A DNA stretch of 64,000 nucleotides from Pseudomonas fluorescens NCIMB 11764 (GCF_000293885.2 NZ_CP010945.1:806001-870000); one strand, 5' to 3'; shown: positions 46,268-56,373, numbered from the stretch's first letter. Notes: a model not told the origin generated them from the letters alone. Program-made: numbers and translations.

Positions 46268-47341
46268 TTAAGCCCCGGAATAGAGCAGCGGTACCCGGCG
46301 CAGGTTGCAAAAGATCTGGTAAGGAATCGTGTCAGCCGCTTCCGCAACCGTGCTGGCGAGCACATTTTTGCCCCACAACTCGACGGTCGAGCCGAGGCCG
46401 GCTTGCGGCACATCGGTCAAATCCACGCAGAGCATGTCCATCGACACCCGGCCGATCAACTGGCTGCGCTGACCGGCAACCATCACCGGTGTACCGGTTG
46501 GCGCGTGACGCGGATAACCATCGGCATACCCCATGGCCACCACGCCCACACGCATCGGTTTTTGCGTGATGAATTTTGCGCCGTAACCGATCGGCTCCCC
46601 AGCCGGCAGCTCACGCACGCAAATCACCTTCGATTCCAGGGTCATCACCGGTTGCAGGCGGGAGGCTACCGCGTTGGCTTCTTCAAACGGTGTGGCGCCG
46701 TAGAGCATGATGCCCGGGCGTACCCAGTCGCTCGGAATCTGCGGCCAACCGAGCACTGCCGGCGAGTTGCGCAGGCTGACCTCGGCCGCCAAACCCTGAC
46801 GCGCCGCTTCAAACACCGCAACTTGCTCGGTGCTGGCCTGGCTGTGCAGCTCATCGGCACGGGCGAAGTGACTCATCAGCACGATCTTCGCGACCTTGCC
46901 GCTCGCCAGCAGACGTTGATACCCCGCCTGGTAATCCTTCGGATGCAGGCCGACCCGGTGCATGCCCGAGTCAAGCTTGAGCCACACCGTGATCGGCTTG
47001 CTCAGCGCGGCTTTCTCGATGGCTTCGAGCTGCCACAACGAATGAACCACGCACCAGAAATCATGCTCGACGATCAGCGCCAGTTCATCGGCTTCGAAAA
47101 AACCTTCCAGCAGCAACACCGGCGCCCGAATGCCCGCGGCCCGCAGTTCCAGAGCCTCTTCGATGCACGCCACGGCAAACCCGTCCGCCTCGCCCTCCAG
47201 CGCCTGGGCGCAACGCACTGCGCCATGGCCGTAGGCATCGGCCTTGATCACTGCGAGGGCCTTGGCCCCTGTGAGTTCTCGGGCGATTTGGTAGTTGTGA
47301 CGCAGGGCTTGAAGGTCGATCAGGGCACGGGCTGGACGCAT
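46268..47341 (-). CDS. alr: Alanine racemase (DadX-type, catabolic)
   Basis: A 357-aa PLP enzyme that interconverts L- and D-alanine. The PLP lysine is K33 in [12 protein letters not shown], and the catalytic Tyr lies in the later [16 protein letters not shown] segment. It is encoded after dadA and the ridA-like gene, which marks it as the catabolic racemase DadX: L-alanine is racemised and D-alanine is then oxidised by DadA. The start ATG 47341 gives [20 protein letters not shown]. Confidence 0.94.
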   Translation of the reverse strand: MRPARALIDLQALRHNYQIARELTGAKALAVIKADAYGHGAVRCAQALEGEADGFAVACIEEALELRAAGIRAPVLLLEGFFEADELALIVEHDFWCVVHSLWQLEAIEKAALSKPITVWLKLDSGMHRVGLHPKDYQAGYQRLLASGKVAKIVLMSHFARADELHSQASTEQVAVFEAARQGLAAEVSLRNSPAVLGWPQIPSDWVRPGIMLYGATPFEEANAVASRLQPVMTLESKVICVRELPAGEPIGYGAKFITQKPMRVGVVAMGYADGYPRHAPTGTPVMVAGQRSQLIGRVSMDMLCVDLTDVPQAGLGSTVELWGKNVLASTVAEAADTIPYQIFCNLRRVPLLYSGA

Positions 47342-47437
47342 GGCGGCAGGCTTCTAGGCGGTCGTGGAAATAAAAACCGGCGCTGGCTGACGGCGTTAAC
47401 CGCCCACAGCACCGGGAGAGGGATCTTTCTGACAGGC

Positions 47438-47791
47438 TTATGGCAGAGCGGCTACAACCGACAGCTCTACCAGGATTTCCGGTTCGCACAGCTTCGACTC
47501 AACCGTTGCACGGGCCGGGGCGACGCCTTTTGGCAGCCACTTGTCCCACACCGTATTCATGCCCTCGAAGTGCGCATCGATATCTTTCAGGTAAATCGTT
47601 ACCGACAGCAAATGGTGCTTATCGGTACCCGCCAGATCGAGCAATCGCTCGATATTGGCGAGGGCTTCGCGAGTCTGTTGTTCAATCCCGGCGTTCATGT
47701 CATCGCCGACCTGCCCGGCCAGATACACCGTACCGTTGTGAGCGACGATCTGACTCATGCGCTCATTGGTGAGCTGGCGCTGGATTGCCAT
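47438..47791 (-). CDS. RidA-family enamine/imine deaminase
   Basis: A 117-aa RidA (YjgF) protein. RidA enzymes hydrolyse reactive imines formed by amino-acid oxidases and PLP enzymes. The segments [25 protein letters not shown] and the [22 protein letters not shown] with the key Arg are present. Its ATG 47791, with AGGAG upstream, lies inside the 3' end of dadA (overlap 29 bases), so it is tightly coupled to an enzyme that makes 2-iminopropionate; clearing that product is the natural inference. Confidence 0.9.
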   Translation of the reverse strand: MAIQRQLTNERMSQIVAHNGTVYLAGQVGDDMNAGIEQQTREALANIERLLDLAGTDKHHLLSVTIYLKDIDAHFEGMNTVWDKWLPKGVAPARATVESKLCEPEILVELSVVAALP

Positions 47792-49067
47792 GTTTTGCGG
47801 ACTCCTGGAGTTTGCTGCCATAACGGGAAATATCGAGGCCTTCGGCGCTGATCTGTGGCGTTTTCTTCGCCATCAGGTCGGCCAGCAAACGGCCGGAACC
47901 GCACGCCATGGTCCAGCCGAGCGTACCGTGCCCGGTGTTCAGGAACAGGTTGCTGAACGGCGTTGCGCCAACAATTGGCGTACCGTCCGGGGTGGTCGGA
48001 CGCAGACCGGTCCAGAAACTCGCCTGGGCCAGATCACCGCCCTGAGGATAAAGGTCGTTGACGATCATCTCCAGGGTTTCGCGCCGACGCGGGTTCAACG
48101 ACAGGTCAAAACCGGCTATTTCAGCCATGCCGCCGACACGGATACGGTTATCGAAACGGGTGATCGCGACCTTGTAGGTCTCATCGAGGATAGTCGAAGT
48201 CGGGGCCATCGCCGGATTGGTGATCGGCACGGTCAGCGAGTAACCCTTGAGCGGATACACCGGGGCGCGGATGCCCAGCGGCTTGAGCAGTTGCGGCGAG
48301 TAGCTGCCGAGTGCCAATACATAACGGTCAGCGGTTTCCAGCTTGCCGTCGATCCATACACCGTTGATGCGATCACCGGCGAAGTCGAGCTTCTGAATGT
48401 CTTGGCCGAAGCGGAATTCCACACCAAGGTTCGTACACATCTCTGCGAGTTTGGTGGTGAACATCTGGCAATCGCCAGTCTGGTCGTTCGGCAGGCGCAG
48501 GGCACCGGCGAGAATGTCGGTGACGCTGGCCAGGGCCGGTTCAACGCGGGCAATACCGGCACGGTCGAGCAGCTCGAACGGCACGCCGGACTCTTTGAGT
48601 ACGGCGATGTCTTTCGCGGCGCCGTCGAGCTGAGCCTGGGTGCGGAACAATTGAGTCGTACCGAGGCTTCGGCCTTCGTAGGCAATGCCGGTTTCGGCGC
48701 GCAATTCGTCGAGGCAGTCACGGCTGTACTCGGACAGGCGGACCATGCGCTCCTTGTTCACCGCGTAACGGCTGGCGGTGCAGTTGCGCAGCATCTGCGC
48801 CATCCACAGGTACTGGTCGATGTCGGCGGTGGCCTTGATCGCCAGCGGTGCGTGACGCTGCAGCAGCCACTTGATGGCCTTGAGCGGCACACCCGGCGCC
48901 GCCCACGGCGAGGCATAACCCGGCGATACCTGCCCGGCGTTGGCGAAACTGGTCTCCATGGCCGCAGCCGGCTGACGGTCCACCACCACCACTTCGAACC
49001 CGGCACGCGCCAGATAATAAGCACTGGTGGTACCGATGACGCCGCTACCCAAGACCATAACGCGCAT
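47763..49067 (-). CDS. dadA: D-amino acid dehydrogenase DadA
   Basis: A 434-aa FAD enzyme that oxidises D-alanine and other D-amino acids at the membrane and passes electrons to the respiratory chain. The N-terminal FAD motif is [20 protein letters not shown] (GxGxxG), and the C-terminal [35 protein letters not shown] is diagnostic. ATG 49067 gives MRVMVLGSG with GAGGG at nine bases; ATGs at 49073 and 49082 are less well placed. First gene of dadA-ridA-alr, divergent from the Lrp-type activator. Confidence 0.94.
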   Translation of the reverse strand: MRVMVLGSGVIGTTSAYYLARAGFEVVVVDRQPAAAMETSFANAGQVSPGYASPWAAPGVPLKAIKWLLQRHAPLAIKATADIDQYLWMAQMLRNCTASRYAVNKERMVRLSEYSRDCLDELRAETGIAYEGRSLGTTQLFRTQAQLDGAAKDIAVLKESGVPFELLDRAGIARVEPALASVTDILAGALRLPNDQTGDCQMFTTKLAEMCTNLGVEFRFGQDIQKLDFAGDRINGVWIDGKLETADRYVLALGSYSPQLLKPLGIRAPVYPLKGYSLTVPITNPAMAPTSTILDETYKVAITRFDNRIRVGGMAEIAGFDLSLNPRRRETLEMIVNDLYPQGGDLAQASFWTGLRPTTPDGTPIVGATPFSNLFLNTGHGTLGWTMACGSGRLLADLMAKKTPQISAEGLDISRYGSKLQESAKHGNPAPAHQ

Positions 49068-49223
49068 TTTCATATCCCTCATCGCGGCGTGCCGCTGACG
49101 TTTGTAGTTCAGACCGTAGATGTGGGCAGTTTAAAAAAGATTAGCCAGTGCTTTTCACTATATAAGCACCTATATTTGGCGACAATTCTCGGCAAAAATG
49201 CTTTTCACGGAGGCGCATCCCCT

Positions 49224-49712
49224 ATGCGTACCAACACTCAGACCAAACGTGAGCTGGACAAGATCGACCGCAACATCCTGCGGATCCTGCAAGCCGACGG
49301 GCGCATTTCCTTCACAGAGCTTGGGGAAAAGGTCGGGCTCTCGACCACACCCTGCACCGAGCGGGTTCGGCGCCTGGAGCGCGAAGGCATCATCATGGGC
49401 TACAACGCCCGGCTGAATCCGCAGCACCTCAAGGGTAGTCTGCTGGTGTTCGTCGAGATCAGCCTCGACTACAAATCCGGCGATACTTTCGAAGAGTTCC
49501 GACGTGCGGTGCTGAAACTGCCCCACGTGCTGGAATGCCATTTGGTGTCAGGGGATTTCGACTACCTGGTGAAGGCGCGGATTTCCGAGATGGCCTCGTA
49601 CCGCAAGCTACTGGGCGACATTCTGCTCAAGCTGCCGCATGTGCGGGAATCCAAGAGCTATATCGTGATGGAAGAGGTTAAAGAAAGTTTGAGTTTGCCG
49701 ATTCCGGATTGA
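49224..49712 (+). CDS. dadR: Lrp/AsnC-family regulator (DadR)
   Basis: A 162-aa Lrp-type protein. The HTH (about 10-60, LDKIDRNILRILQADGRISFTELGEKVGLS) is followed by an effector-binding RAM domain (about 70-155). It is divergent from dadA across 156 bases. In P. aeruginosa the Lrp protein at this place activates dadAX in response to L-alanine, so the same role is expected here. ATG 49224 gives MRTNTQTKRELDKIDRN; a long open frame upstream is antisense to dadA and not meaningful. Confidence 0.92.
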   Translation: MRTNTQTKRELDKIDRNILRILQADGRISFTELGEKVGLSTTPCTERVRRLEREGIIMGYNARLNPQHLKGSLLVFVEISLDYKSGDTFEEFRRAVLKLPHVLECHLVSGDFDYLVKARISEMASYRKLLGDILLKLPHVRESKSYIVMEEVKESLSLPIPD

Positions 49713-49740
49713 GCCTTTGTGGTGTCTGTTCAGACCTCAT

Positions 49741-49832
49741 CGCTAGCAGGCCAGCTGCTCCCACAGGTGGACTTCAGTGGACACACATTCTGTGTACGAC
49801 ACAGAACCATTGTGGGAGCTGGCCTGCTAGCG
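49741..49832. repeat. Paired REP palindrome (GGCCTGCTAGCG type)
   Basis: CGCTAGCAGGCCAGCTGCTC on the left faces GGGAGCTGGCCTGCTAGCG on the right. It lies between converging dadR and the cysteine-cluster gene. The GGCCTGC core differs from the GAGCCTGCTC type elsewhere. Confidence 0.85.
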
Positions 49833-49855
49833 ATTACAGGCGACTCGGTCTTCCT

Positions 49856-50209
49856 TCAGACGAGCACCTGCCGGGTAGAAGCCATGTACTCATGAATCTG
49901 CTTCTCCACCCGCGGATGAATCAACTCAACCGGCCCCCGCCCATTCGGGCACGGCAGCGTCTTGGTGGTGCCAAACAACCGACAAATCAGCGGCCGCTCG
50001 TCATACACCGTGCAGCCGTTCGGCCCAAGGTGCACACAGTTCAGCTCATCCATCGCCGCATCCTGCTCGGCGCGGGTCTTGCGCGGCAGGCGGGACATTT
50101 CTTCGGGTGATGTGGTCACCGGCCCACAGCAGTCATGGCAGCCGGGCACGCACTCGAACGAGGGGATCTGCTGGCGCAAGGTGCGGATTTTCTGACTGTT
50201 GCAGCTCAT
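49856..50209 (-). CDS. YkgJ-family cysteine cluster protein
   Basis: A 117-aa protein with the CxxCxxxCC-type cluster (ECVPGCHDCCGPV, about 20-30) and further Cys in NCVHLGPNGC, RPLICRLF and LPC, typical of the YkgJ/UPF0153 family. The cysteines are thought to bind a zinc or Fe-S centre; the function is unknown. ATG 50209 gives MSCNSQKIRTLRQQIPSF; the open frame continues upstream without a ribosome site. It is divergent from the FAD oxidase gene. Confidence 0.87.
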   Translation of the reverse strand: MSCNSQKIRTLRQQIPSFECVPGCHDCCGPVTTSPEEMSRLPRKTRAEQDAAMDELNCVHLGPNGCTVYDERPLICRLFGTTKTLPCPNGRGPVELIHPRVEKQIHEYMASTRQVLV

Positions 50210-50356
50210 CGAAACGGTAGTCCAAAGCGGAATAGAGCGGGATTCTGCAGCAAAAGTGTCGATCCAGACAGCCACAACCGACCAGTGTTGCCCGCGCCGG
50301 AAGGTCCGGCTTATGCTCCGTCAAATTTTCTAGACACAAGACTCAGGATGACGCGC

Positions 50357-51649
50357 ATGAATGCCCGCGCCCAGCACATTGCTTCCTATTACGCCGCCAG
50401 CAGCCTGCCACAGCCCGATTACCCGGTGCTTACGGAGGATTTGGTGGCCGATGTGTGCGTGATCGGTGGTGGGTTTTCCGGGCTGAACACCGCGCTTGAG
50501 CTGGCAGAACGCGGCCTCAGCGTGGTGCTACTCGAAGCGCAAAAGATTGGCTGGGGCGCCAGCGGCCGCAACGGAGGGCAGCTGATTCGTGGCGTCGGTC
50601 ATGGGCTCGATCAATTCACCAACGTGATCGGCGCGGACGGTGTGCGTCAGATGAAGCTCATGGGCCTGGAAGCGGTGGAAATCGTCCGACAGCGGGTCGA
50701 GCGTTTTCAGATCCCTTGCGACCTGACATGGGGTTACTGCGATCTCGCCAACAAGCCTCGCGACCTGGAAGGTTTCGCCGAAGACGCCGAAGAACTGCGC
50801 AGCCTCGGCTACCGCTACGAAACCCGTTTGCTGCAAGCCCATGAAATGCACTCGGTGGTGGGTTCCGACCGCTACGTTGGTGGCCTGATCGACATGGGCT
50901 CCGGGCATCTGCACCCTCTCAACCTGGCCTTGGGCGAAGCTGCCGCCGCGCAGGAATTGGGCGCGAAGTTGTTCGAACAATCGGCGGTAACCCGCATCGA
51001 TTACGGCCCGGAGGTGAAGGCCCATACGGCTCGAGGTTCGGTTCGCGCGAAGACGCTGGTGCTGGGCTGTAATGCCTACCTTAACCAGCTCAACCCCGAA
51101 CTCAGTGGCAAGGTATTGCCCGCCGGCAGCTACATCATCGCCACCGAACCCTTGAGCGAAGAACAGGCGCACGAACTGCTGCCGCAGAACATGGCGGTCT
51201 GCGATCAGCGGGTGGCGCTCGATTACTACCGGCTCTCGGCGGATCGACGCTTGCTCTTTGGTGGCGCCTGCCACTACTCAGGTCGCGACCCGAAGGACAT
51301 CGCCGCGTACATGCGGCCGAAGATGCTGGAGGTTTTTCCGCAACTGGGTGGGGTGAAAATCGATTATCAATGGGGCGGGATGATCGGTATCGGCGCCAAC
51401 CGCCTGCCGCAGATCGGCCGGCTCAAGGGTCAGCCGAATGTGTATTACGCCCAGGCTTATTCAGGTCACGGGGTGAATGCCACGCACCTGGCAGGCAAGT
51501 TGCTGGCCGAGGCGATCAGTGGGCAGCAGGGTGGTGGGTTCGATCTGTTTGCCAAGGTGCCGCATATCACCTTCCCCGGCGGGAAGCATTTGCGCTCGCC
51601 GCTGTTGGCGTTGGGGATGTTGTGGCATCGGCTCAAAGAGTTGGTCTGA
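50357..51649 (+). CDS. FAD-dependent oxidoreductase, gamma-glutamylputrescine oxidase-like (PuuB/PauB)
   Basis: A 430-aa DAO-family flavoenzyme. The N-terminal FAD-binding motif is VCVIGGGFSGLNTALELAERG, with the following GWGASGRNGGQL typical of PuuB, and the C-terminal GGMIGIGANRLPQIG...YSGHGVNATHLAGKLLAEA. PuuB/PauB enzymes oxidise gamma-glutamylputrescine to the aldehyde, which KauB/PuuC (encoded at 56.6-58.1 kb) then oxidises. ATG 50357 is chosen because AGGA lies eight bases upstream; ATG 50348 overlaps that site and would add three residues. The specific polyamine substrate is inferred. Confidence 0.85.
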   Translation: MNARAQHIASYYAASSLPQPDYPVLTEDLVADVCVIGGGFSGLNTALELAERGLSVVLLEAQKIGWGASGRNGGQLIRGVGHGLDQFTNVIGADGVRQMKLMGLEAVEIVRQRVERFQIPCDLTWGYCDLANKPRDLEGFAEDAEELRSLGYRYETRLLQAHEMHSVVGSDRYVGGLIDMGSGHLHPLNLALGEAAAAQELGAKLFEQSAVTRIDYGPEVKAHTARGSVRAKTLVLGCNAYLNQLNPELSGKVLPAGSYIIATEPLSEEQAHELLPQNMAVCDQRVALDYYRLSADRRLLFGGACHYSGRDPKDIAAYMRPKMLEVFPQLGGVKIDYQWGGMIGIGANRLPQIGRLKGQPNVYYAQAYSGHGVNATHLAGKLLAEAISGQQGGGFDLFAKVPHITFPGGKHLRSPLLALGMLWHRLKELV

Positions 51650-51651
51650 AC

Positions 51652-51684
51652 CCTGTAGGCGCTGCCTTCGGCAGCGCCTACAGG
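51652..51684. repeat. Perfect 15-bp hairpin after the oxidoreductase gene
   Basis: CCTGTAGGCGCTGCC and GGCAGCGCCTACAGG are separated by three bases. It lies between the converging oxidoreductase and DUF1127 genes. It lacks a T-run but may act as a transcription end or RNA stabiliser. Confidence 0.8.
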
Positions 51685-51700
51685 GGATCGCGTTTAGGCT

Positions 51701-51946
51701 TCAGATCCTCCAGAAAGACTTAAGTCCCTCCTCCCGCGCCTGCTCCCGACTCAACCCGACATCCTTCAATTGCTCCGGCGTCAGATCGAGCAACGCCTTG
51801 CGCGTGTGCAGACGATGCCAGAACAGGCCCCAGCGACTCAGGCCGGACGGTGCGTTGCGCATAATCGCTTCCCGCGCACCGTTTTTTTGCCCTGCCGCCA
51901 GTTCCTGACTGCGTAACGCCAGCCGCACATCGCTCAAGCCGTTCAT
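51701..51946 (-). CDS. DUF1127 small protein
   Basis: An 81-aa protein with the DUF1127 core near the C-terminus: WGLFWHRLHTRKALLDLTPEQLKDVGLSREQAREEGLKSFW. DUF1127 proteins are small, arginine-rich and often induced by stress or phosphate limitation; some bind RNA. The N-terminal 35 residues are not conserved in a way I recognise. It starts at ATG 51946 and is divergent from the MocR-type gene. Confidence 0.85.
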   Translation of the reverse strand: MNGLSDVRLALRSQELAAGQKNGAREAIMRNAPSGLSRWGLFWHRLHTRKALLDLTPEQLKDVGLSREQAREEGLKSFWRI

Positions 51947-52125
51947 TTTGATTGCTCCTGTTTACTTGGGTAGCCAGAGCTTTCATGATGCGTGGACGGC
52001 GAAAAGCATTACAGATTCAACTTGTCAGTATTAACTCCATACAGATTTCGCGTTTTAGCCTCTGAATCATGATTTTTTACCTGATCTGTACTGGTTAAGC
52101 GAATCACCCACACCGAGACTGCGCC

Positions 52126-53559
52126 ATGACCCTTTACGTCAACCTCGCCGAATTGCTCGGCACGCGTATCGAACAGGGCTTCTATCGCCCCGGTGACCGG
52201 CTGCCGTCGGTACGGGCGCTGAGCGTCGAGCATGGCGTCAGCCTGAGCACGGTGCAGCAAGCCTATCGGGTGCTGGAAGACAACGGCCTGGCGATGCCGA
52301 AACCCAAATCCGGCTACTTCGTTCCGGTCAGTCGTGAACTGCCGGAGTTGCCGGCGATCGGTCGCCCCGCCCAGCGCCCGGTGGATATTTCGCAGTGGGA
52401 TCAAGTGCTGGAACTGATCCGTGCGGTACCGCGCAAGGATGTAGTGCAACTGGGCCGCGGTATGCCAGACATCACCACCCCGACCATGAAACCGTTGCTG
52501 CGCAACCTCGCCCGCATCAGTCGGCGGCAGGATATGCCCGGTCTGTATTACGACAACATTCACGGCACCCTCGAACTGCGCGAACAGATCGCCCGCCTGA
52601 TGCTGGATTCCGGATGCCAACTGACCGCCAACGACCTGGTGATCACCACTGGCTGTCACGAAGCGCTGTCCACCAGCATTCGCTCTATCTGTGAGCCAGG
52701 TGACATCGTCGCGGTGGACTCACCCAGCTTTCACGGCGCGATGCAGACGCTCAAGGGCCTGAATATGAAGGCCCTGGAAATCCCCACCGACCCGCTGACC
52801 GGGATCAGCCTCGATGCGTTGGAACTGGCTCTGGAACAATGGCCGATCAAGGCCATACAGTTGACGCCCAACTGCAACAACCCGCTGGGCTACATCATGC
52901 CGGAATCGCGCAAACGTGCGTTGTTGACGCTCGCACAGCGTTTCGACGTGGCGATTATCGAGGACGATGTGTATGGTGAACTGGCCTACAACTACCCGCG
53001 TCCCCGCACGATCAAATCCTTCGACGAAGACGGCCGGGTCCTGCTCTGTAGTTCATTTTCCAAAACGCTGGCGCCGGGTTTGCGCATCGGCTGGGTTGCA
53101 CCGGGCCGGTATCTGGAGCGGGTGCTGCACATGAAATACATCAGCACCGGCTCTACGGCGCCGCAGCCGCAGATTGCCATCGCCGAATTCCTCAAGGCCG
53201 GTCACTTCGAACCGCATTTGCGGCGGATGCGCACGCAATACCAGCGCAATCGCGACATGATGATCGATTGGGTCAGCCGCTATTTCCCCGCCGGCACCCG
53301 CGCCAGTCGCCCGCAAGGCAGTTTCATGCTCTGGGTCGAACTGCCTGATGGTTTCGACACCCTGAAACTGAATCGCGCCTTACACGACCAGGGCGTACAG
53401 ATTGCCGTCGGGAGCATCTTTTCGCCCTCGGGCAAGTACCGCAATTGCCTGCGGATGAACTACGCTGCCAAGCCAACACCACAGATCGAAGACGCGGTGC
53501 GCAAGGTCGGCGCTGCGGCGATCAAACTGCTGGCGGAAAATGACAGCTTCACGGACTGA
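52126..53559 (+). CDS. MocR-type regulator: GntR helix-turn-helix fused to aminotransferase domain
   Basis: A 477-aa fusion. Residues 1-75 form a GntR winged helix (RIEQGFYRPGDRLPSVRALS, VSLSTVQQAYRVLEDNGL), and residues 110-470 a fold-type-I aminotransferase with the PLP-binding Asn/Asp/Tyr region (NCNNPLGYIMPES, AIIEDDVYGELAYN) and the Lys in SSFSKTLAPGLRIGW. MocR proteins sense PLP or PLP-amino-acid adducts and act as regulators rather than enzymes. Target genes are probably its neighbours; the divergent DUF1127 gene or the amine-oxidation genes are candidates. Some family members keep catalytic activity. Confidence 0.9.
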   Translation: MTLYVNLAELLGTRIEQGFYRPGDRLPSVRALSVEHGVSLSTVQQAYRVLEDNGLAMPKPKSGYFVPVSRELPELPAIGRPAQRPVDISQWDQVLELIRAVPRKDVVQLGRGMPDITTPTMKPLLRNLARISRRQDMPGLYYDNIHGTLELREQIARLMLDSGCQLTANDLVITTGCHEALSTSIRSICEPGDIVAVDSPSFHGAMQTLKGLNMKALEIPTDPLTGISLDALELALEQWPIKAIQLTPNCNNPLGYIMPESRKRALLTLAQRFDVAIIEDDVYGELAYNYPRPRTIKSFDEDGRVLLCSSFSKTLAPGLRIGWVAPGRYLERVLHMKYISTGSTAPQPQIAIAEFLKAGHFEPHLRRMRTQYQRNRDMMIDWVSRYFPAGTRASRPQGSFMLWVELPDGFDTLKLNRALHDQGVQIAVGSIFSPSGKYRNCLRMNYAAKPTPQIEDAVRKVGAAAIKLLAENDSFTD

Positions 53560-53619
53560 CTTTTTACCGGAATCCAGCGTCCATATGCGGACACCTGCCG
53601 CCAATCGGAACGATCCTAC

Positions 53620-55188
53620 GTGAGAGTCAGACAGCCCCTGCTCGCTCTTCTGCTACTGGCCTCGCTCCTGGGCGGTTGCGCCAGCTTCGACGTTCAACGC
53701 GAGCCCAGTCAGGCGCTGCCCGCCAGTGATTCGGCATTCGGTCGATCGATCCAGGCCCAGGCCGCGCCCCATGAGGGGAAGTCCGGTTTTCGCCTGCTGT
53801 CCAATAGCGGCGAAGCCTTCATGGCCCGTGCCGAGTTGATCCGCAACGCCCAAAGCAGCCTCGATTTGCAGTACTACATCGTCCACGACGGCATCAGCAC
53901 CCGCATGCTGGCAGAGGAATTGCTCAAGGCGGCCGACCGTGGCGTGCGCGTGAGAATCCTGCTCGACGACACCACCAGCGACGGCCTCGACTGGATTATT
54001 GCGACCCTGGCGGCGCACCCGCAGATCCAGATCCGCCTGTTCAACCCGTTGCATCTGGGCCGGGCCACAGGCGTGACGCGAACCATGGGCCGGCTGTTCA
54101 ACCTGTCGCTGCAACACCGGCGCATGCACAACAAGCTGTGGCTGGCGGACAACAGCGCGGCCATCGTCGGTGGCCGCAATCTGGGGGACGAGTATTTCGA
54201 TGCCGAGCCCAACCTGAACTTCACCGACATCGACATGCTCGGCGTCGGGCCGGTTGCCGAGCAGCTTGGCCATAGTTTCGACCAGTACTGGAACAGTGCG
54301 CTGAGCAAGCCGATCGATGAGTTCCTGTCGAGCAAACCGACGCAAAAGGACCTGCAAAATACCCGCACCCGCCTGGAAGAGTCGCTGGAAGAGACGCGCA
54401 AGCAGAATCACGCGCTGTATCAGCAGCTGATGACCTACACCACAAACCCGCGCATGGACATCTGGCGCCGGGAGTTGATCTGGGCCTGGAACCAGGCGTT
54501 GTGGGACGCACCGAGCAAGGTCCTGTCAGACGGCGAGCCTGACCCGCACTTGCTGCTCACCACGCAGTTGGCGCCCGAGCTCACCGGCGTCAGCAAAGAG
54601 CTGATCATGATCTCGGCATACTTCGTACCGGGGCAACCGGGGCTGGTTTACCTCACTGGCCGCGCCGATGCCGGGGTCTCCGTCAGCCTGCTGACCAACT
54701 CGCTGGAAGCCACCGACGTCCCGGCGGTACACGGCGGGTACGCGCCCTATCGCCGGGCGCTGCTGGAACATGGCGTGAAGTTGTACGAATTGCGCCGCCA
54801 GCCCGGCGAAGGCGGCGGCAGCGGGCCGCATATTTTCTACAGCAAGTCCTACCGTGGTTCCGATTCGAGCCTGCACAGCAAGGCGATGATCTTCGATCAG
54901 CAGAAATCCTTCATCGGCTCGTTCAACTTCGACCCGCGCTCAGTGTTGTGGAACACCGAAGTCGGCGTGCTGGTGGACAGCCCCGAACTCGCCGCGCATG
55001 TGCGCACAGCGGCGATGGAGGGTATGGCGCCGCCCCTCAGTTATCAGGTGAAGCTGGAAAACGACCGGATCGTCTGGGTGACCGAGGACGACGGAAAAAT
55101 GCATACGCTGACCAAGGAGCCGGGCAGCTGGTGGCGCCATTTCAATGCGTGGATGAGTACCGCGGTCGGCCTGGAACGGATGCTCTGA
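53620..55188 (+). CDS. Phospholipase D-family lipoprotein
   Basis: A 522-aa lipoprotein with lipobox LLGGC (Cys20) and two HKD motifs: H170-x-K172-x4-D177 in HRRMHNKLWLADNSAA and a second in LHSKAMIFDQQKSFIGSFN near residue 420. This is the architecture of cardiolipin-synthase-like or phospholipase D enzymes that transfer phosphatidyl groups. It probably sits on the periplasmic face of a membrane. The substrate is not known. The start is GTG 53620, with no close ATG; the ribosome site is weak. A 13-base C-run follows the stop. Confidence 0.88.
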   Translation: MRVRQPLLALLLLASLLGGCASFDVQREPSQALPASDSAFGRSIQAQAAPHEGKSGFRLLSNSGEAFMARAELIRNAQSSLDLQYYIVHDGISTRMLAEELLKAADRGVRVRILLDDTTSDGLDWIIATLAAHPQIQIRLFNPLHLGRATGVTRTMGRLFNLSLQHRRMHNKLWLADNSAAIVGGRNLGDEYFDAEPNLNFTDIDMLGVGPVAEQLGHSFDQYWNSALSKPIDEFLSSKPTQKDLQNTRTRLEESLEETRKQNHALYQQLMTYTTNPRMDIWRRELIWAWNQALWDAPSKVLSDGEPDPHLLLTTQLAPELTGVSKELIMISAYFVPGQPGLVYLTGRADAGVSVSLLTNSLEATDVPAVHGGYAPYRRALLEHGVKLYELRRQPGEGGGSGPHIFYSKSYRGSDSSLHSKAMIFDQQKSFIGSFNFDPRSVLWNTEVGVLVDSPELAAHVRTAAMEGMAPPLSYQVKLENDRIVWVTEDDGKMHTLTKEPGSWWRHFNAWMSTAVGLERML

Positions 55189-55196
55189 CAGACGCA

Positions 55197-55209
55197 CCCC
55201 CCCCCCCCC
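55197..55209. repeat. Homopolymer run of 13 C
   Basis: An uninterrupted C13 lies between the stops of the phospholipase D gene and the converging MFS gene. Such runs are prone to slippage; here it is outside coding sequence. Confidence 0.95.
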
Positions 55210-55227
55210 GCGGGACAGTCCGTGGCG

Positions 55228-56373
55228 TCAGGCAGGCTCGGCGACCGTACCGAATGCACCTTCGCGCATCAGCAAAATCACCAGCCCGAACGCACCAGCC
55301 GCCATCAAAAGAGGCAACGCGTGCCCGCTGATCCACTGACTGCCAGCCCCGGCAGCCAACGGTCCGACCAGACAACCAATGCCCCATAGCTGCGCGATAT
55401 GCGCATTGGCGCGCACCAGCGCGTCGTCGCGATAACGCTCGCCGATCAGGATCAGTGACAAGGTGAACAAGCCCCCGGCACTGGCGCCGAACAGTACCCA
55501 CAACGGCCAGATCAGCAACGTGTCGATCAGCAACGGGATTGCCAGACTCGACAGCATCAGCACCACAGCACAACCGGTGAACAACGTGCGTCGCGACAGG
55601 CGATCCGCCAACGCACCAATCGGCAATTGCAGCAAGGCATCACCGACCACCACGGTGCTGACCATCGCCAAGGCTATCTCAGTAGTGAACCCCTGACGCA
55701 GGCAATAGACCGGCAACAAGGTCAGGATCATCGCCTCGAACGCCGCGAACAGCGCCACACCCCAGGCAATCGCCGGCAGTCCTCGGCAGAAGCGCCACAA
55801 GTCGCTGAAGGTCACGCTGCAGGCTTCACTGGTGGGTGCGCCGCTGCGACCCAGCAACAGGAACGGCGCCACCGTGAGCAAACCGACGCCGACCCAGAAT
55901 CCATAATCGTGTTCGGTGCCCAGAACGCCCAACAGCAACGGCCCGGCCAACTGACTCAGCGCATAGCTGCTGCCGTACAGTGCCACCAGTCGGCCACGCC
56001 ACTGCTCGACCACCAGCTGATTGATCCAGCTTTCGCCAAGAATGAAGACCAGCGTGAGGATCACACCAATCATCAATCGCAGCACCAGCCACACCGGATA
56101 GCTCGGCAACAGCGCCAGCAACCCGATGGATACCGCCCCGGCCCACAAGCACAGGCGCATCAGATTGGCCGTGCCGAGACGCGCCGCCAGATGACTGGAG
56201 ATTTTCGCCCCCAGCAACACACCAATCGCCGGCATCGCGGCCATTACGCCGATGGCAAACGAACCGTAGCCCCAGCCTTCCAGGCGAAACGATACCAGCG
56301 GCATGCTGACGCCCAGGGCCAGGCCGACACTCAAGACAGATGCCAGCACGGCGAAATAAGTCGCCCAACGCAT
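55228..56373 (-). CDS. MFS transporter (YcaD-like)
   Basis: A 381-aa, 12-helix major facilitator. The N-terminus MRWATYFAVLASVLSVGLALGVSMPLVSFRL and the A-loop-like SHLAARLGTANLMRLCLW fit the drug/metabolite MFS subgroup resembling YcaD. The substrate is not known. ATG 56373 has AGGAG upstream; the open frame continues further upstream into a REP and is not used. It may belong with the amine-oxidation genes as an exporter or importer, but this is only proximity. Confidence 0.83.
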   Translation of the reverse strand: MRWATYFAVLASVLSVGLALGVSMPLVSFRLEGWGYGSFAIGVMAAMPAIGVLLGAKISSHLAARLGTANLMRLCLWAGAVSIGLLALLPSYPVWLVLRLMIGVILTLVFILGESWINQLVVEQWRGRLVALYGSSYALSQLAGPLLLGVLGTEHDYGFWVGVGLLTVAPFLLLGRSGAPTSEACSVTFSDLWRFCRGLPAIAWGVALFAAFEAMILTLLPVYCLRQGFTTEIALAMVSTVVVGDALLQLPIGALADRLSRRTLFTGCAVVLMLSSLAIPLLIDTLLIWPLWVLFGASAGGLFTLSLILIGERYRDDALVRANAHIAQLWGIGCLVGPLAAGAGSQWISGHALPLLMAAGAFGLVILLMREGAFGTVAEPA

